Source of the DNA: Photobacterium galatheae
GTDB taxonomy: Bacteria > Pseudomonadota > Gammaproteobacteria > Enterobacterales > Vibrionaceae
Length of the DNA: 64,000 nucleotides
Assembly (NCBI RefSeq): GCF_000695255.1
Contig: NZ_JMIB01000023.1
Coordinates: 122,612 to 186,611 of the forward strand
Direction of reading: 5' to 3'
In this document: in pieces, positions 29,533 to 37,571 of the stretch
Position numbering within the stretch: position 1 is the first letter of the stretch
How the letters are laid out: each line of letters opens with the position of its first letter
Notes under the pieces: model-generated
Databases searched by the model: none
Seen by the model: the letters and a program-made list of their open reading frames with translations, nothing else
Told to the model about the DNA's origin: nothing
Made by a program: the position numbers and the translations under genes

Positions 29533-31437
29533 ATGTTTCGCAGCGGTATTTCGCTTATTTTCCTGACCATGTTTAAATCTCACACCAATCACTTGGGCTT
29601 TCGCATCCAGCTCACATTAACCACTGTCATTCTCCTGAGTGCCATTGGTGTAGGCATGATCTGGTACAGCAGTTCTGAACGCGCTATCACTCAGGCGATC
29701 GAAGGATTTTACCGCCAAAGCAATGATGTGGTGAAAGATCACTTAGATGAATTCTTTAACAATGTCCGGCTGATCTACAAGCAACAGGATCTGATGGCAG
29801 ACGAGCTGGATACGATCGTTCAGGATAAAACGGAAATGCAGCGATACCTGACCGAATCCCTCAGAAAGCACCCAAACATAGAGCATTTTTATTTTGCCAC
29901 GCCGAATGGCGGATTGAGCCTGATTGGCCGCGATCCCGACATCGTCCGCTTCAACTTACCTGAAAGCTACTCGAATTACTTTGAGTTCATCGAAACTGAA
30001 CGCCCGGAAGCCGGTTATCTGCATCGCTACATTATTCACCCTTTGAAACGAGATAACATTCTGCTGAACAGTCAGGAATACTATGACGCCCGTAAACAAC
30101 CCTGGTTCTTTCAGGCACTGGCCAATGACCAGGCTATATGGAGTGAGCTCATTAAACGTGAAGAGCAGCAAGGTGAGCTGGGCGTGACGTTATCAAAAGC
30201 AGAATACGATCAGGCTGGCGAGCTACTGGGTGTCTGGGGAATGGATATTGATTTAACCCCGCTGATTGATGAACTGGAGCGTATCAAGATCAGTCCAAAC
30301 AGCGTGATCACCATTCTGGGTCGCCAGGGAACCATTCTGACCAGCACCCGACCGGATCACGTGGCCGCTTATGGAGAACTGAAAACCATTGATCCGCAAC
30401 TCACGCCGCTACTCTATAAAGTCTGGAAATACAGATACGGGCACACAACCGATGTCAGCCCAGTCTACCGCTTTCACTGTCAGGGACAGTACTGGCTCAG
30501 CTATACCGGCTATTACACGCTGGACGGAGACGATCGAGTAACCATTGTCATGCTGTCACCGCTCAATGACTTCACCTCTGTCTTCATGACGGCCAAAGAT
30601 ACGGCCATCGTTCTGACTCTGGTGCTCATGATCATTGCTGCGATCTACGGATACTACGGCAACCGCTACATTCTGACGCCCATTCAGCGCCTGACGAATG
30701 CAATTAACAATATCAGCCGGGGTCAGTGGGGGCAGACACTGAACCTGAAACGCAGTGACGAGGTCGGTCAGTTGGCCGATGCCTTTGATGATATGAGTCG
30801 TCATCTGGAACAAACCATCACACATCTGGATCAGGAGCGTGAAAAAACCGCAAAGCTGAACCTGTTACTGGAGAAACAGAATCAGGAACTGGAAGCCAGA
30901 GTGACAGCCCGCACCGTTGCCCTGAAAGAAGCCAACAACCGCCTTGAGAAACTAGCTTTTTATGATCCCTTAACCAATGCGCCCAACCGCCGTTTTTTCT
31001 GGCAGCAATTCAACGAAATACGGGATCGTCAAGGATGCTGGCTGATGTTGCTGGATGTCGATGATTTCAAAAAATTAAATGACACATACGGGCATCAGGT
31101 GGGGGATCTGGCCCTACAGCATCTGGTCAACATCTGTAATGACACCTTTACTGAGCCTGACTTCATTGGGCGGATTGGCGGAGAGGAATTTGCCATTTGC
31201 TCACTCGCGCCAGATGAGATCACCGCACGCCGGCTTGCAGATAACCTGTTGCAGCGTCTCTCCTCGATACCTGTCTCTTTGGGAGACACTCAGATCACCA
31301 TCACCGTCAGTATGGGAATCACCCAATGCGAACCGGGCAGTAAAGGCTGCTTTGGTATTGCAGACGGACTTTTATATCAAGCCAAACAATCGGGTAAAAA
31401 CAAAGCACTGCTGATCAGTCTGGAGGAACGCAGGTAA
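29533..31437 (+). CDS. Membrane diguanylate cyclase (dCache-HAMP-GGDEF)
   Basis: 634 residues. TM1 is near residues 24-46, followed by a periplasmic dCache-type sensor of about 300 residues, TM2 near 355-378 (TAIVLTLVLMIIAAIYGYYG), a HAMP domain (LTPIQRLTNAINNISRG...), a coiled coil and a C-terminal GGDEF domain. The active-site signature is GGEEF at residues 549-553, which is compatible with cyclase activity making c-di-GMP from two GTP. The inhibitory RxxD site is absent (TEPD). No clear ribosome site precedes the ATG; the Met at residue 13 is an alternative start. The ligand is unknown. Confidence 0.9.
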   Translation: MFRSGISLIFLTMFKSHTNHLGFRIQLTLTTVILLSAIGVGMIWYSSSERAITQAIEGFYRQSNDVVKDHLDEFFNNVRLIYKQQDLMADELDTIVQDKTEMQRYLTESLRKHPNIEHFYFATPNGGLSLIGRDPDIVRFNLPESYSNYFEFIETERPEAGYLHRYIIHPLKRDNILLNSQEYYDARKQPWFFQALANDQAIWSELIKREEQQGELGVTLSKAEYDQAGELLGVWGMDIDLTPLIDELERIKISPNSVITILGRQGTILTSTRPDHVAAYGELKTIDPQLTPLLYKVWKYRYGHTTDVSPVYRFHCQGQYWLSYTGYYTLDGDDRVTIVMLSPLNDFTSVFMTAKDTAIVLTLVLMIIAAIYGYYGNRYILTPIQRLTNAINNISRGQWGQTLNLKRSDEVGQLADAFDDMSRHLEQTITHLDQEREKTAKLNLLLEKQNQELEARVTARTVALKEANNRLEKLAFYDPLTNAPNRRFFWQQFNEIRDRQGCWLMLLDVDDFKKLNDTYGHQVGDLALQHLVNICNDTFTEPDFIGRIGGEEFAICSLAPDEITARRLADNLLQRLSSIPVSLGDTQITITVSMGITQCEPGSKGCFGIADGLLYQAKQSGKNKALLISLEERR

Positions 31438-31541
31438 GTGAGTGAGACTGATTGAATAAATCGTTGTCTGACTGAGGGAAGCCGATATAATCACTACTGA
31501 ATACCATTCCAACAAGATATCCCTGCCCTCTGGAGCAATTT

Positions 31542-32912
31542 GTGCATTTTTATCGTCTTGAAACAAAGCGATTGCTTAAGCTCGCTATTCCCGTCCTGAT
31601 CGCTTCTGTTGCCCAGACAGCGATGAGTTTTATTGATACCGTCATGGCCGGTAGCGTCAGCGCAACCGATATGGCCGCAGTCTCCGTCGCCTCCAGCATT
31701 TGGATGCCAGCGATCCTGTTTGGGATCGGTGTGCTGCTCGCGATGGTCCCCATCGTCGCGCAACTGAATGGTTCCGGACAAAAAGACAAAATTCCTTTTC
31801 AGGTTCAGCATAGTTTTCTTTTGGCACTCCTCCTGTCTGTTCCTGTCATTCTGGTGCTTTATAACGCGGGCATGCTTATCGATTATATGGCACTTGAAAG
31901 CGTGTTATCAGAGAAAACGATTGGTTACCTGCATGCGGTTCTTTATGCCGTGCCGGCACTCTTTCTGTTTCAGGCTTTACGTAGCTTCTCAGAGGGTTTA
32001 TCCCTGACTGTACCGGGTATGGTCATTGGGTTCATCGGCCTGCTGGCCAATATTCCGCTGAACTGGGTGTTTGTCTACGGTAAATTTGGCGCACCGGCAC
32101 TGGGCGGCGTAGGCTGCGGTGTTGCGACAGCCATTGTCTACTGGCTGATGTTCTTTGCCATGCTGGTCTATGTTCTGGTGAACAAAAAGCTCAACCGGAT
32201 TGGCTTGTTTGTGACCTGGCACAAGCCTGAAGTCGATACAGTCACCCGCCAGTTCAAGCTGGGTTTCCCCATTGCGGCCGCACTGTTTTTTGAAGTCTCA
32301 CTCTTTGCCGCCATTGCGCTGCTGATTGCACCACTCGGCTCCATTGTCGTGGCCGCACATCAGATTGCGATTAACTTCTCCTCGCTGGTCTTCATGCTGC
32401 CCATGAGTCTGGGCGCAGCGACCAGCATCCGGGTTGGGCATCAGCTGGGGGAGAAAAACTTCGATGGCGCCAGAATTTCCAGCCATTGTGGCATCTGGCT
32501 GGGAGTTGCTGTTTCCCTGACCACCGCGGTACTCACCGTCATTTTCCGCGAACCCATCGGATTGCTTTATACCGATAATCCGGAAGTCGTCAGTCTTGCT
32601 GCGCAGTTATTATTCCTGGCCGCGGTTTACCAATGTAGTGATGCCATTCAGGTAGTCGCTGCCGGCGCACTCCGGGGATATAAAGACATGCAGGCTATTT
32701 TCGTCCGCACCTTTATCGCCTACTGGATTTTTGGCCTGCCAACCGGTTATATCCTGGGGATGACACATTTGATCACCGAACCAATGGGCCCACACGGTTT
32801 CTGGATTGGTAACATCGTCGGTCTGACTGCCGCTGCAATCATGCTGACCACGCGTTTATTGTGGTTACAGCGTCAGGACCACGACTTCCAGCTAGCCCTG
32901 TCAGTCCGCTGA
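31542..32912 (+). CDS. norM: MATE multidrug efflux pump NorM
   Basis: 456 residues beginning at GTG (31542), with GGAG upstream. It has twelve membrane segments in two pseudo-symmetric halves and strong resemblance to Vibrio NorM (IPVLIASVAQTAMSFIDTVMAG, SATDMAAVSVASSIW). NorM exports cationic drugs, fluoroquinolones and dyes in exchange for Na+ or H+. An intrinsic terminator follows at 32944. Confidence 0.93.
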   Translation: MHFYRLETKRLLKLAIPVLIASVAQTAMSFIDTVMAGSVSATDMAAVSVASSIWMPAILFGIGVLLAMVPIVAQLNGSGQKDKIPFQVQHSFLLALLLSVPVILVLYNAGMLIDYMALESVLSEKTIGYLHAVLYAVPALFLFQALRSFSEGLSLTVPGMVIGFIGLLANIPLNWVFVYGKFGAPALGGVGCGVATAIVYWLMFFAMLVYVLVNKKLNRIGLFVTWHKPEVDTVTRQFKLGFPIAAALFFEVSLFAAIALLIAPLGSIVVAAHQIAINFSSLVFMLPMSLGAATSIRVGHQLGEKNFDGARISSHCGIWLGVAVSLTTAVLTVIFREPIGLLYTDNPEVVSLAAQLLFLAAVYQCSDAIQVVAAGALRGYKDMQAIFVRTFIAYWIFGLPTGYILGMTHLITEPMGPHGFWIGNIVGLTAAAIMLTTRLLWLQRQDHDFQLALSVR

Positions 32913-32943
32913 TCCGAGCTTTGAAACCTGACGACGTTTTATG

Positions 32944-32968
32944 AAAGGCAGCAAAGGCTGCCTTTTTC
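32944..32968 (+). terminator. Intrinsic terminator of norM
   Basis: AAAGGCAGC (32944-32952) pairs with GCTGCCTTT (32957-32965) and is followed by more T residues. Confidence 0.85.
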
Positions 32969-33028
32969 TTTGGCTGAAAAGTCAGCATGTTAGCGTATAC
33001 TTTGAAAAAACAGACTTAAGAATCGGCC

Positions 33029-34087
33029 ATGGTTTTTGATATCCGTGATTTTTCCAGCCTGAAAATCGTCCTGCTGTCACTTTGCCTCACCCTGCTGAGT
33101 GGCTGTGACAAGTCGTCGTCCGACAGTCATTTCGCAAATTATACAGAGCGTCTGGCGTCGATTCTGGACGCCAGTGCACCTGAGCCACCCAACACAAAAA
33201 TCCCCCCATTACCGGAAGTGAGCGAGCTGCTTCAACGCACGGAAGATGTCCGTATGGGCCTGTTTGATGCCTACGAATTGAGAGCATGTGGCCTGTTTCA
33301 ATTGATTGCGGAACGGAACTCTGTGCTGGGCAAAGTTCAGGACCGAACCCGGCAACTTCGCTACGAACTGCTCTTGCTGGACGGTATCGGTCATTGCCTT
33401 GCAACGCTGCCTGAGAACAAGAAGCTACAAACTCAGTTGCTTGAGGTCCAGCACACCAAACAAATCGATTTACCCAAATATTTCTGGAACATGCTGCTCA
33501 CCGGTGATGAATGGCAGAAACAATTCAAGCCGACCCATATCCCTTTCCCATTGAACAAAATAGCCGGAGCATCAGAAAGTCAGCATGTTTTCAGCGGATT
33601 AGCCGAGATCGCCCGGCAGATCAGTGCAGGACAGACAGTCACTTCCCAAGCCGCCGACAGCCTGCTGACCTATCAGGCCGACATTCATACCTTCCGTTAT
33701 CTCGGTCAGCTGTTTTATGCCATGGCCCGCGCCCGTGACTGGCTGAATACGGCCACCAGGCTATTAGAAAGCGAAGATTCGCAGGTAATGTGCGGCCCAA
33801 ACCGAAACCAGCAACAAGCCGAATACCTGGAAAACGTGTTTTATACATTTTATGTCGGTGAAATTCAGCCTTATCTTGCCAAGCTCGACAGCCAGTACCA
33901 GAAAATTTCACCCGATCTGCAAGTGCTGTTTGCTACACCTGAGCGCCCGACAGCGATGGCTGACTATCAAACTTATTACATTGACGGCGAATTACACCGC
34001 CAGTTTCGTGAAGCCACGCTCAACCATGTGCATTACTGGCAGACACTCTTCAAACGCTGTGGGATAAAAGTCGGACAGCCCGGATAG
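33029..34087 (+). CDS. DUF3080-family lipoprotein
   Basis: 352 residues with a lipoprotein signal: hydrophobic segment and lipobox LLSGC, modified Cys26. The following Asp (CDK) suggests inner-membrane retention if the +2 rule holds. The rest is helical and matches the DUF3080 family found mainly in vibrios and relatives, often beside norM. No function is established. Four cysteines in the mature part (CGLF, GHCLA, MCGPN, KRCG) might form disulfides in the periplasm. Confidence 0.8.
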   Translation: MVFDIRDFSSLKIVLLSLCLTLLSGCDKSSSDSHFANYTERLASILDASAPEPPNTKIPPLPEVSELLQRTEDVRMGLFDAYELRACGLFQLIAERNSVLGKVQDRTRQLRYELLLLDGIGHCLATLPENKKLQTQLLEVQHTKQIDLPKYFWNMLLTGDEWQKQFKPTHIPFPLNKIAGASESQHVFSGLAEIARQISAGQTVTSQAADSLLTYQADIHTFRYLGQLFYAMARARDWLNTATRLLESEDSQVMCGPNRNQQQAEYLENVFYTFYVGEIQPYLAKLDSQYQKISPDLQVLFATPERPTAMADYQTYYIDGELHRQFREATLNHVHYWQTLFKRCGIKVGQPG

Positions 34088-34133
34088 CCTTCGCTATGCT
34101 TGATGAACAGAAATCGCGATGGAGCGTGACGCA

Positions 34134-34394
34134 ATGAAAAAAATAAAAAATGAGCAGAAGTTACTGAAAAAAGCCATGGAATTGGGTATCGCCTTCGCCC
34201 GAAAGCAAGGATACGAGGATTTTGGCAAAGGCATCTCCGAAAAAGACAAAGTCGAATGCATCTACCGCCTGCTGGTTGATGTCAAACAAATCACCCCGCT
34301 TGCTCCGGATCAGGAAGATGGCCCCAACATGCGTCACAAACTGGCCATCTGGATTTCCCGGTTGTTGCCGCCGGATCATGAGTTATTGCAATAA
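34134..34394 (+). CDS. DUF5062-family protein
   Basis: 86 residues from the ATG at 34134 (MKKIKNEQKLLKKAMELG...); an in-frame ATG at 34119 would add five residues. GGAG lies about 9 bases upstream. The segment KVECIYRLLVDVKQITPLAPDQEDGPNMRHKLAIW, represented by its motifs KVECIYRLL and EDGPNMRHKLAIW, identifies the Vibrionaceae DUF5062 family. It is cytosolic and helical, of unknown function, and lies 46 bases after the DUF3080 gene, possibly in one transcript. Confidence 0.82.
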   Translation: MKKIKNEQKLLKKAMELGIAFARKQGYEDFGKGISEKDKVECIYRLLVDVKQITPLAPDQEDGPNMRHKLAIWISRLLPPDHELLQ

Positions 34395-34492
34395 TTTGTC
34401 CCGAAAAACAATCACTCACTGACTGAAAGCGCATCAGGGCGTACAACTTGCAACCAAACAGTCACGAAAAATAAAAAAGCCAACTCAAACAC

Positions 34493-34521
34493 TTGCACCG
34501 AAGGGAGTGAATCGCTAATAT
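34493..34521 (+). promoter_or_regulatory. tRNA-Val operon promoter
   Basis: TTGCAC (34493-34498), a 17-base spacer and TAATAT (34516-34521), followed by a C-rich discriminator. This is typical of strong, growth-rate-controlled stable RNA promoters and lies 34 bases before the first tRNA. Confidence 0.82.
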
Positions 34522-34554
34522 TCACCCCGTTCTGATGCAGAGCACTTCCATGAT

Positions 34555-34631
34555 ACGACCGTAGCTCAGCTGGTTAGAGCACCACCTTGACATGGTGGGG
34601 GTCGGTGGTTCGAGTCCACTCGGTCGTACCA
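34555..34631 (+). tRNA. tRNA-Val (GAC), copy 1
   Basis: 77-base cloverleaf with acceptor ACGACCG/CGGTCGT, anticodon loop TTGACAT (GAC) in stem CCACC/GGTGG, T-arm GGTTCGAGTCC and encoded ACCA. Its acceptor stem differs from the four following copies. Confidence 0.95.
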
Positions 34632-34659
34632 AATTTCGCATTAGAATAACTTAAATTTC

Positions 34660-34736
34660 GCGTCTGTAGCTCAGCTGGTTAGAGTACCGCCTTGACATGG
34701 CGGGGGTCGGTGGTTCGAGTCCACTCAGACGCACCA
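34660..34736 (+). tRNA. tRNA-Val (GAC), copy 2
   Basis: 77 bases with acceptor GCGTCTG/CAGACGC, anticodon GAC in stem CCGCC/GGCGG, encoded ACCA. The D-stem ends in a G-T pair. Confidence 0.95.
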
Positions 34737-34782
34737 AATTTAAATTTTTCTGTCTTACCTCTATTAGACAGGGAAATAAAAA

Positions 34783-34859
34783 GCGTCTGTAGCTCAGCTG
34801 GTTAGAGTATCGCCTTGACATGGCGGGGGTCGGTGGTTCGAGTCCACTCAGACGCACCA
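34783..34859 (+). tRNA. tRNA-Val (GAC), copy 3
   Basis: Same as copy 2 except that the first anticodon-stem base is T (TCGCC/GGCGG), giving a U-G pair. The spacer after it repeats in the following copies. Confidence 0.95.
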
Positions 34860-34905
34860 AATTTGAATGTTTCTGTCTTACCTCTATTAGACAGGGAAAC
34901 AAAAA

Positions 34906-34982
34906 GCGTCTGTAGCTCAGCTGGTTAGAGTATCGCCTTGACATGGCGGGGGTCGGTGGTTCGAGTCCACTCAGACGCACCA
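34906..34982 (+). tRNA. tRNA-Val (GAC), copy 4
   Basis: Identical to copy 3. It starts 123 bases after copy 3, with a near-identical spacer. Confidence 0.95.
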
Positions 34983-35027
34983 AATTTGAATGTTTCTGTC
35001 TTACTTCTGTTAGACAGGGAAATAAAA

Positions 35028-35104
35028 GCGTCTGTAGCTCAGCTGGTTAGAGTATCGCCTTGACATGGCGGGGGTCGGTGGTTCGAGTCCACTCAGACGC
35101 ACCA
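35028..35104 (+). tRNA. tRNA-Val (GAC), copy 5
   Basis: Identical to copies 3 and 4; it starts 122 bases after copy 4 and is followed by the operon terminator. It is the last core-genome gene before the prophage integrase. Confidence 0.95.
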
Positions 35105-35113
35105 TACACAGAG

Positions 35114-35143
35114 AAGCCCGTTCGAAAGAACGGGCTTTTTCTT
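35114..35143 (+). terminator. Terminator of the tRNA-Val operon
   Basis: AAGCCCGTTC (35114-35123) pairs with GAACGGGCTT (35128-35137) around a GAAA loop, followed by a T-run. Confidence 0.9.
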
Positions 35144-35178
35144 TGCCTACTATCTAGGTCACCCTCAAATTTCGCATT

Positions 35179-35213
35179 AAAAAAACTAGGGGTAAATCGC
35201 CTGATTTACCCCT
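35179..35213 (-). terminator. Terminator of the prophage integrase gene
   Basis: AGGGGTAAAT (35188-35197) pairs with ATTTACCCCT (35204-35213). On the minus strand seven T follow (35179-35185). Confidence 0.8.
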
Positions 35214-35224
35214 CTCAAAAATCG

Positions 35225-35262
35225 CCGGTTCCAAAATGGTTCCAAAACTATTTTGGAACCGG
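35225..35262. repeat. Inverted and direct repeats at the integrase 3' end
   Basis: CCGGTTCCAAAA (35225-35236) and TTTTGGAACCGG (35251-35262) are perfect inverted arms, and GGTTCCAAAA is also repeated directly at 35238-35247. The cluster overlaps the last integrase codons and may hold integrase binding sites or the attachment core at the prophage left end. Confidence 0.5.
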
Positions 35263-36432
35263 GGTACGAATCCCTATCTCACCAGCCGGAACCTGTACCC
35301 ATTTTTCATGCCCTTCTTTGTACACTTTTGTGCTTCTGGCATCAGAATGAGCGGCTCTTGCCTGAGGGTCATAACCAGCTTTGTCGAACAAATGAATACT
35401 CAACCCACGCACTTCATGAAATGTCGGACGTTCGGTTTTATCCAAATGTTTCTTCACCCCTGCCAAATCCCGATAATGTGAAAATTTTCTGCTTAAGAAT
35501 TTTCGATTTACCTGAGTCAAATGCTCACAATATTTACTCACTTCATTACTGATCTTCTCTGGCATTCGATGAACAACATATGCTGATGCAATATTATCTT
35601 TGCTATCGTCGATGATTTTCTTGAGTGACAACGTCACTGGAATCATGACCCGGCTCGATTCCTTCTTCTTTACTTTCTGACGGTGAATCTTCAAGTATCC
35701 AAATACCTGAATACCATTTTCTTCAACAGGCTCTTCAAGCCATTCAATATGGTCATAGCGTACAGCACAGACTTCAAGCGCTGCGTGCGTGGTTTCCAGG
35801 GACAGGTCCATTGCACAGCGAAGCCAGGGAGGTGCGATTCGCCAAATAGCCTTGTATTCCTCCAATGTGATCCTTTGCCGTAGTTTACTTTCGAGCGGTT
35901 TCCGTTTCTTCCGCTTTGCCGGGTTCTCCAGCATCACGCTGTCATCAACCGCATAGTCGAACACTTTAACCATCACAGATATCCAGCGGTTATAAACCTC
36001 GTTCGATTTGCCCTCAGCAAGCGTTTCAAGCACATGATTCACATCATGCAGGTCGATCACCATGCCAGGCTTATTCCCAATCACTTCCGCTAGTCTGCGA
36101 ACCCGTGAAACGAAGTTTTTATAGGTTTCCTCAGATGGGTTCTCTTCTTCCTTGTAGCGTTTGAGAACACGTTTTAAGTACTGGGAAAATGGCGTCAGGC
36201 CTTTCTTCCTTCTACTCGTGATAAGGCTTGGGTTCACTTCATGAGTAATTTCAGCATCAATTCGGTAGGTCGCGTTATATCTGCGGGCTAAAGCGATGGC
36301 TCTTGATTTCTCGTTACCCAAAGACTTCCAGGTATTGTCAATGCGGCGGAATACATAGCCTTTCTCGCCTTTATGATAGAGACCTTCAGGAAGGTCTCTG
36401 AACTTCTTATTTCTAGGACGGGGCACGGTCAC
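35248..36432 (-). CDS. int: Prophage integrase (tyrosine recombinase, lambda-like)
   Basis: 394 residues. The N-terminal arm-binding domain is lambda-like (RDLPEGLYHKGEKGYVFRRID), then a SAM-like core-binding domain (about 75-175) and the catalytic domain. The catalytic HxxR is in FHEVR, the later His in AAHSDA and the nucleophile Tyr in KVYKEGHE. The arginine expected in TGxRxxE is not at its usual place (ETTHAALE), a trait I associate with a subgroup of such integrases. It sits at the prophage edge beside the tRNA-Val array, next to the excisionase gene. The target site cannot be proven without the other end. Confidence 0.9.
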   Translation of the reverse strand: MTVPRPRNKKFRDLPEGLYHKGEKGYVFRRIDNTWKSLGNEKSRAIALARRYNATYRIDAEITHEVNPSLITSRRKKGLTPFSQYLKRVLKRYKEEENPSEETYKNFVSRVRRLAEVIGNKPGMVIDLHDVNHVLETLAEGKSNEVYNRWISVMVKVFDYAVDDSVMLENPAKRKKRKPLESKLRQRITLEEYKAIWRIAPPWLRCAMDLSLETTHAALEVCAVRYDHIEWLEEPVEENGIQVFGYLKIHRQKVKKKESSRVMIPVTLSLKKIIDDSKDNIASAYVVHRMPEKISNEVSKYCEHLTQVNRKFLSRKFSHYRDLAGVKKHLDKTERPTFHEVRGLSIHLFDKAGYDPQARAAHSDARSTKVYKEGHEKWVQVPAGEIGIRTPVPK

Positions 36433-36443
36433 CTCTGTGTTTC

Positions 36444-36647
36444 TTAATGGCTTAGCAGGTCATCTAACATCTCATCCCCTGTCGCGTCTTTTTCCCGCTC
36501 CAGGTCGACGTAATAACAGCGCCCGATTCGCTTCCCAGGCAACGTACCCAAATCGATTTCCCTACGACAGACACGCACGCTGGGTGCCTGGCCATCGGGG
36601 AATCGCATTTTTCGCCATTCATTCAACTTAACCAGCATATTGAGCAT
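36444..36647 (-). CDS. Excisionase-like DNA-binding protein
   Basis: 67 residues (or 64 from the next ATG at 36638, which has better spacing from GAGG). The pattern KLNEWRKMRFPDGQAPSVRV...LPGKRIGRCYYVD is a winged MerR-like helix-turn-helix of phage excisionases. It lies 11 bases upstream of int on the same strand, the usual place of xis. It should direct the integrase toward excision. Confidence 0.75.
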   Translation of the reverse strand: MLNMLVKLNEWRKMRFPDGQAPSVRVCRREIDLGTLPGKRIGRCYYVDLEREKDATGDEMLDDLLSH

Positions 36648-36971
36648 TTCCTCTGCTGGGAATTTTTGATTCCGGGGGGAGAGGGATCCGAAATAACCTA
36701 TGGACCTGTGGATGACACCTAAAACAAATTAAAAAACATAGACTTACAACCCACAAGTAACGTGGGTTACGGACATTTTCTTCAAATAGAACCTGTGGAT
36801 CAGCGTTAGTACTGACATTCGAGAAACCATATCGGCTTCGTTCAGACAGTCTTTTCAATTTCATCTGTACCTCATCTTTGCTGTTGCCGCAGCAATCTGA
36901 GTAGGAAGCTGCCCTCTTACGAAGGCAGCAGTGTGTGAGCCGAAAGCATAGTTTTGCCACTATGCTCTTAT
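36648..36971. other. Intergenic region with a conserved structured element
   Basis: 324 bases between the Rha gene and xis. At 36908-36967 the plus strand shows hairpin GCTGCC/GGCAGC, then GTGTGTGAGCCG (36931-36942), then hairpin AGCATAG (36945-36951)/CTATGCT (36960-36966). The 12-base box plus AGCATAG recurs at 43821-43841 before the CII-like gene. An open frame here on the minus strand overlaps xis and does not look like a protein. Confidence 0.5.
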
Positions 36972-37559
36972 TCAAGGTAACTCATCAGAAAGTGGCCATT
37001 CAGAGTCAATGCTATCTGTTATGGCTTCAAAAGTTTGCATTTGCAGTTCAAGCTGGTTGCTTTGGATCTGCGAAGAAGTTTTCATCGCTTGACTAAATAC
37101 GCTCTTCATTGCTTCGTATTTACTACGACACACGATCATTTTATCTTCTCTTTGGTAATGGGCTGCCATCTGCATCAACATCTGACCAGCATAGTTATCA
37201 ATGGCCTTCCCACCCCTTAGTTCTTCATCCATACGGTTGAACTCTTTGATAAATGCAGCCCTAAAAAGTAATGCTTGCTTTCCCGTGAAGCCAAGCACGA
37301 GGAAGTAAAATCCATCTTTTGTCATGTAATACACTTTGTCATTTCTTGTACCACCATTCGGGATAGGAGATGCAACGAACGTCTCCTTAAAATTAAGGAA
37401 GTGTAAATCTTCCTCACTTGTTAAACGGCGAATTGCTTGCAATACATTGTCGTGCCGTTTACCAAAATACTGAGCCACTTTCAGTGACGTCGTCATTGGC
37501 TGACCGTCAATAATTTCTAATGCCGGTACGCTCCCACATGGTTCAGGAAGACTTTTCAT
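36972..37559 (-). CDS. Rha-family phage regulatory protein
   Basis: 195 residues from the ATG at 37559 (MKSLPEPCG...), with AGAGG about 9 bases upstream. The Rha domain (about 15-115) shows MTTSLKVAQYFGKRHDNVLQAIRRL, split here as TSLKVAQYFGKRHDNVLQ, and VYYMTKDGFYFLVLGFTGKQ. Rha proteins are lambdoid-phage regulators that block growth in hosts lacking IHF; the mechanism is unclear. It overlaps no neighbour and follows a shorter paralogue by 12 bases. Confidence 0.82.
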   Translation of the reverse strand: MKSLPEPCGSVPALEIIDGQPMTTSLKVAQYFGKRHDNVLQAIRRLTSEEDLHFLNFKETFVASPIPNGGTRNDKVYYMTKDGFYFLVLGFTGKQALLFRAAFIKEFNRMDEELRGGKAIDNYAGQMLMQMAAHYQREDKMIVCRSKYEAMKSVFSQAMKTSSQIQSNQLELQMQTFEAITDSIDSEWPLSDELP

Positions 37560-37571
37560 AATCAATGCCTC

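Larger units (their letters stand above)
34737..35027 (+). repeat. Tandemly repeated tRNA spacers
   Basis: The spacers 34737-34782, 34860-34905 and 34983-35027 are nearly identical, differing by a few bases and one deletion. Each can fold by TGTCT/AGACA. With the tRNAs they form a repeat of about 123 bases, showing recent tandem duplication. Confidence 0.85.

Noticed and set aside
34651..34983. Long open frame on the minus strand across the tRNA-Val array with repeated VRLSGLEPPTPAMS units
   Set aside because: It is the antisense translation of the tandem tRNAs, a well-known false gene.
35251..35290. Sequence resembling a tRNA 3' half (GGGGTACGAATCCC ... CACCA) at the integrase 3' end
   Set aside because: T-stem and acceptor do not pair properly and the spacing to CCA is wrong; not a tRNA gene, though an attachment-site remnant cannot be excluded.
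36628..36975. 115-codon open frame overlapping xis
   Set aside because: Composition is unlike a protein and it covers the structured intergenic element; the xis frame has the recognisable domain.
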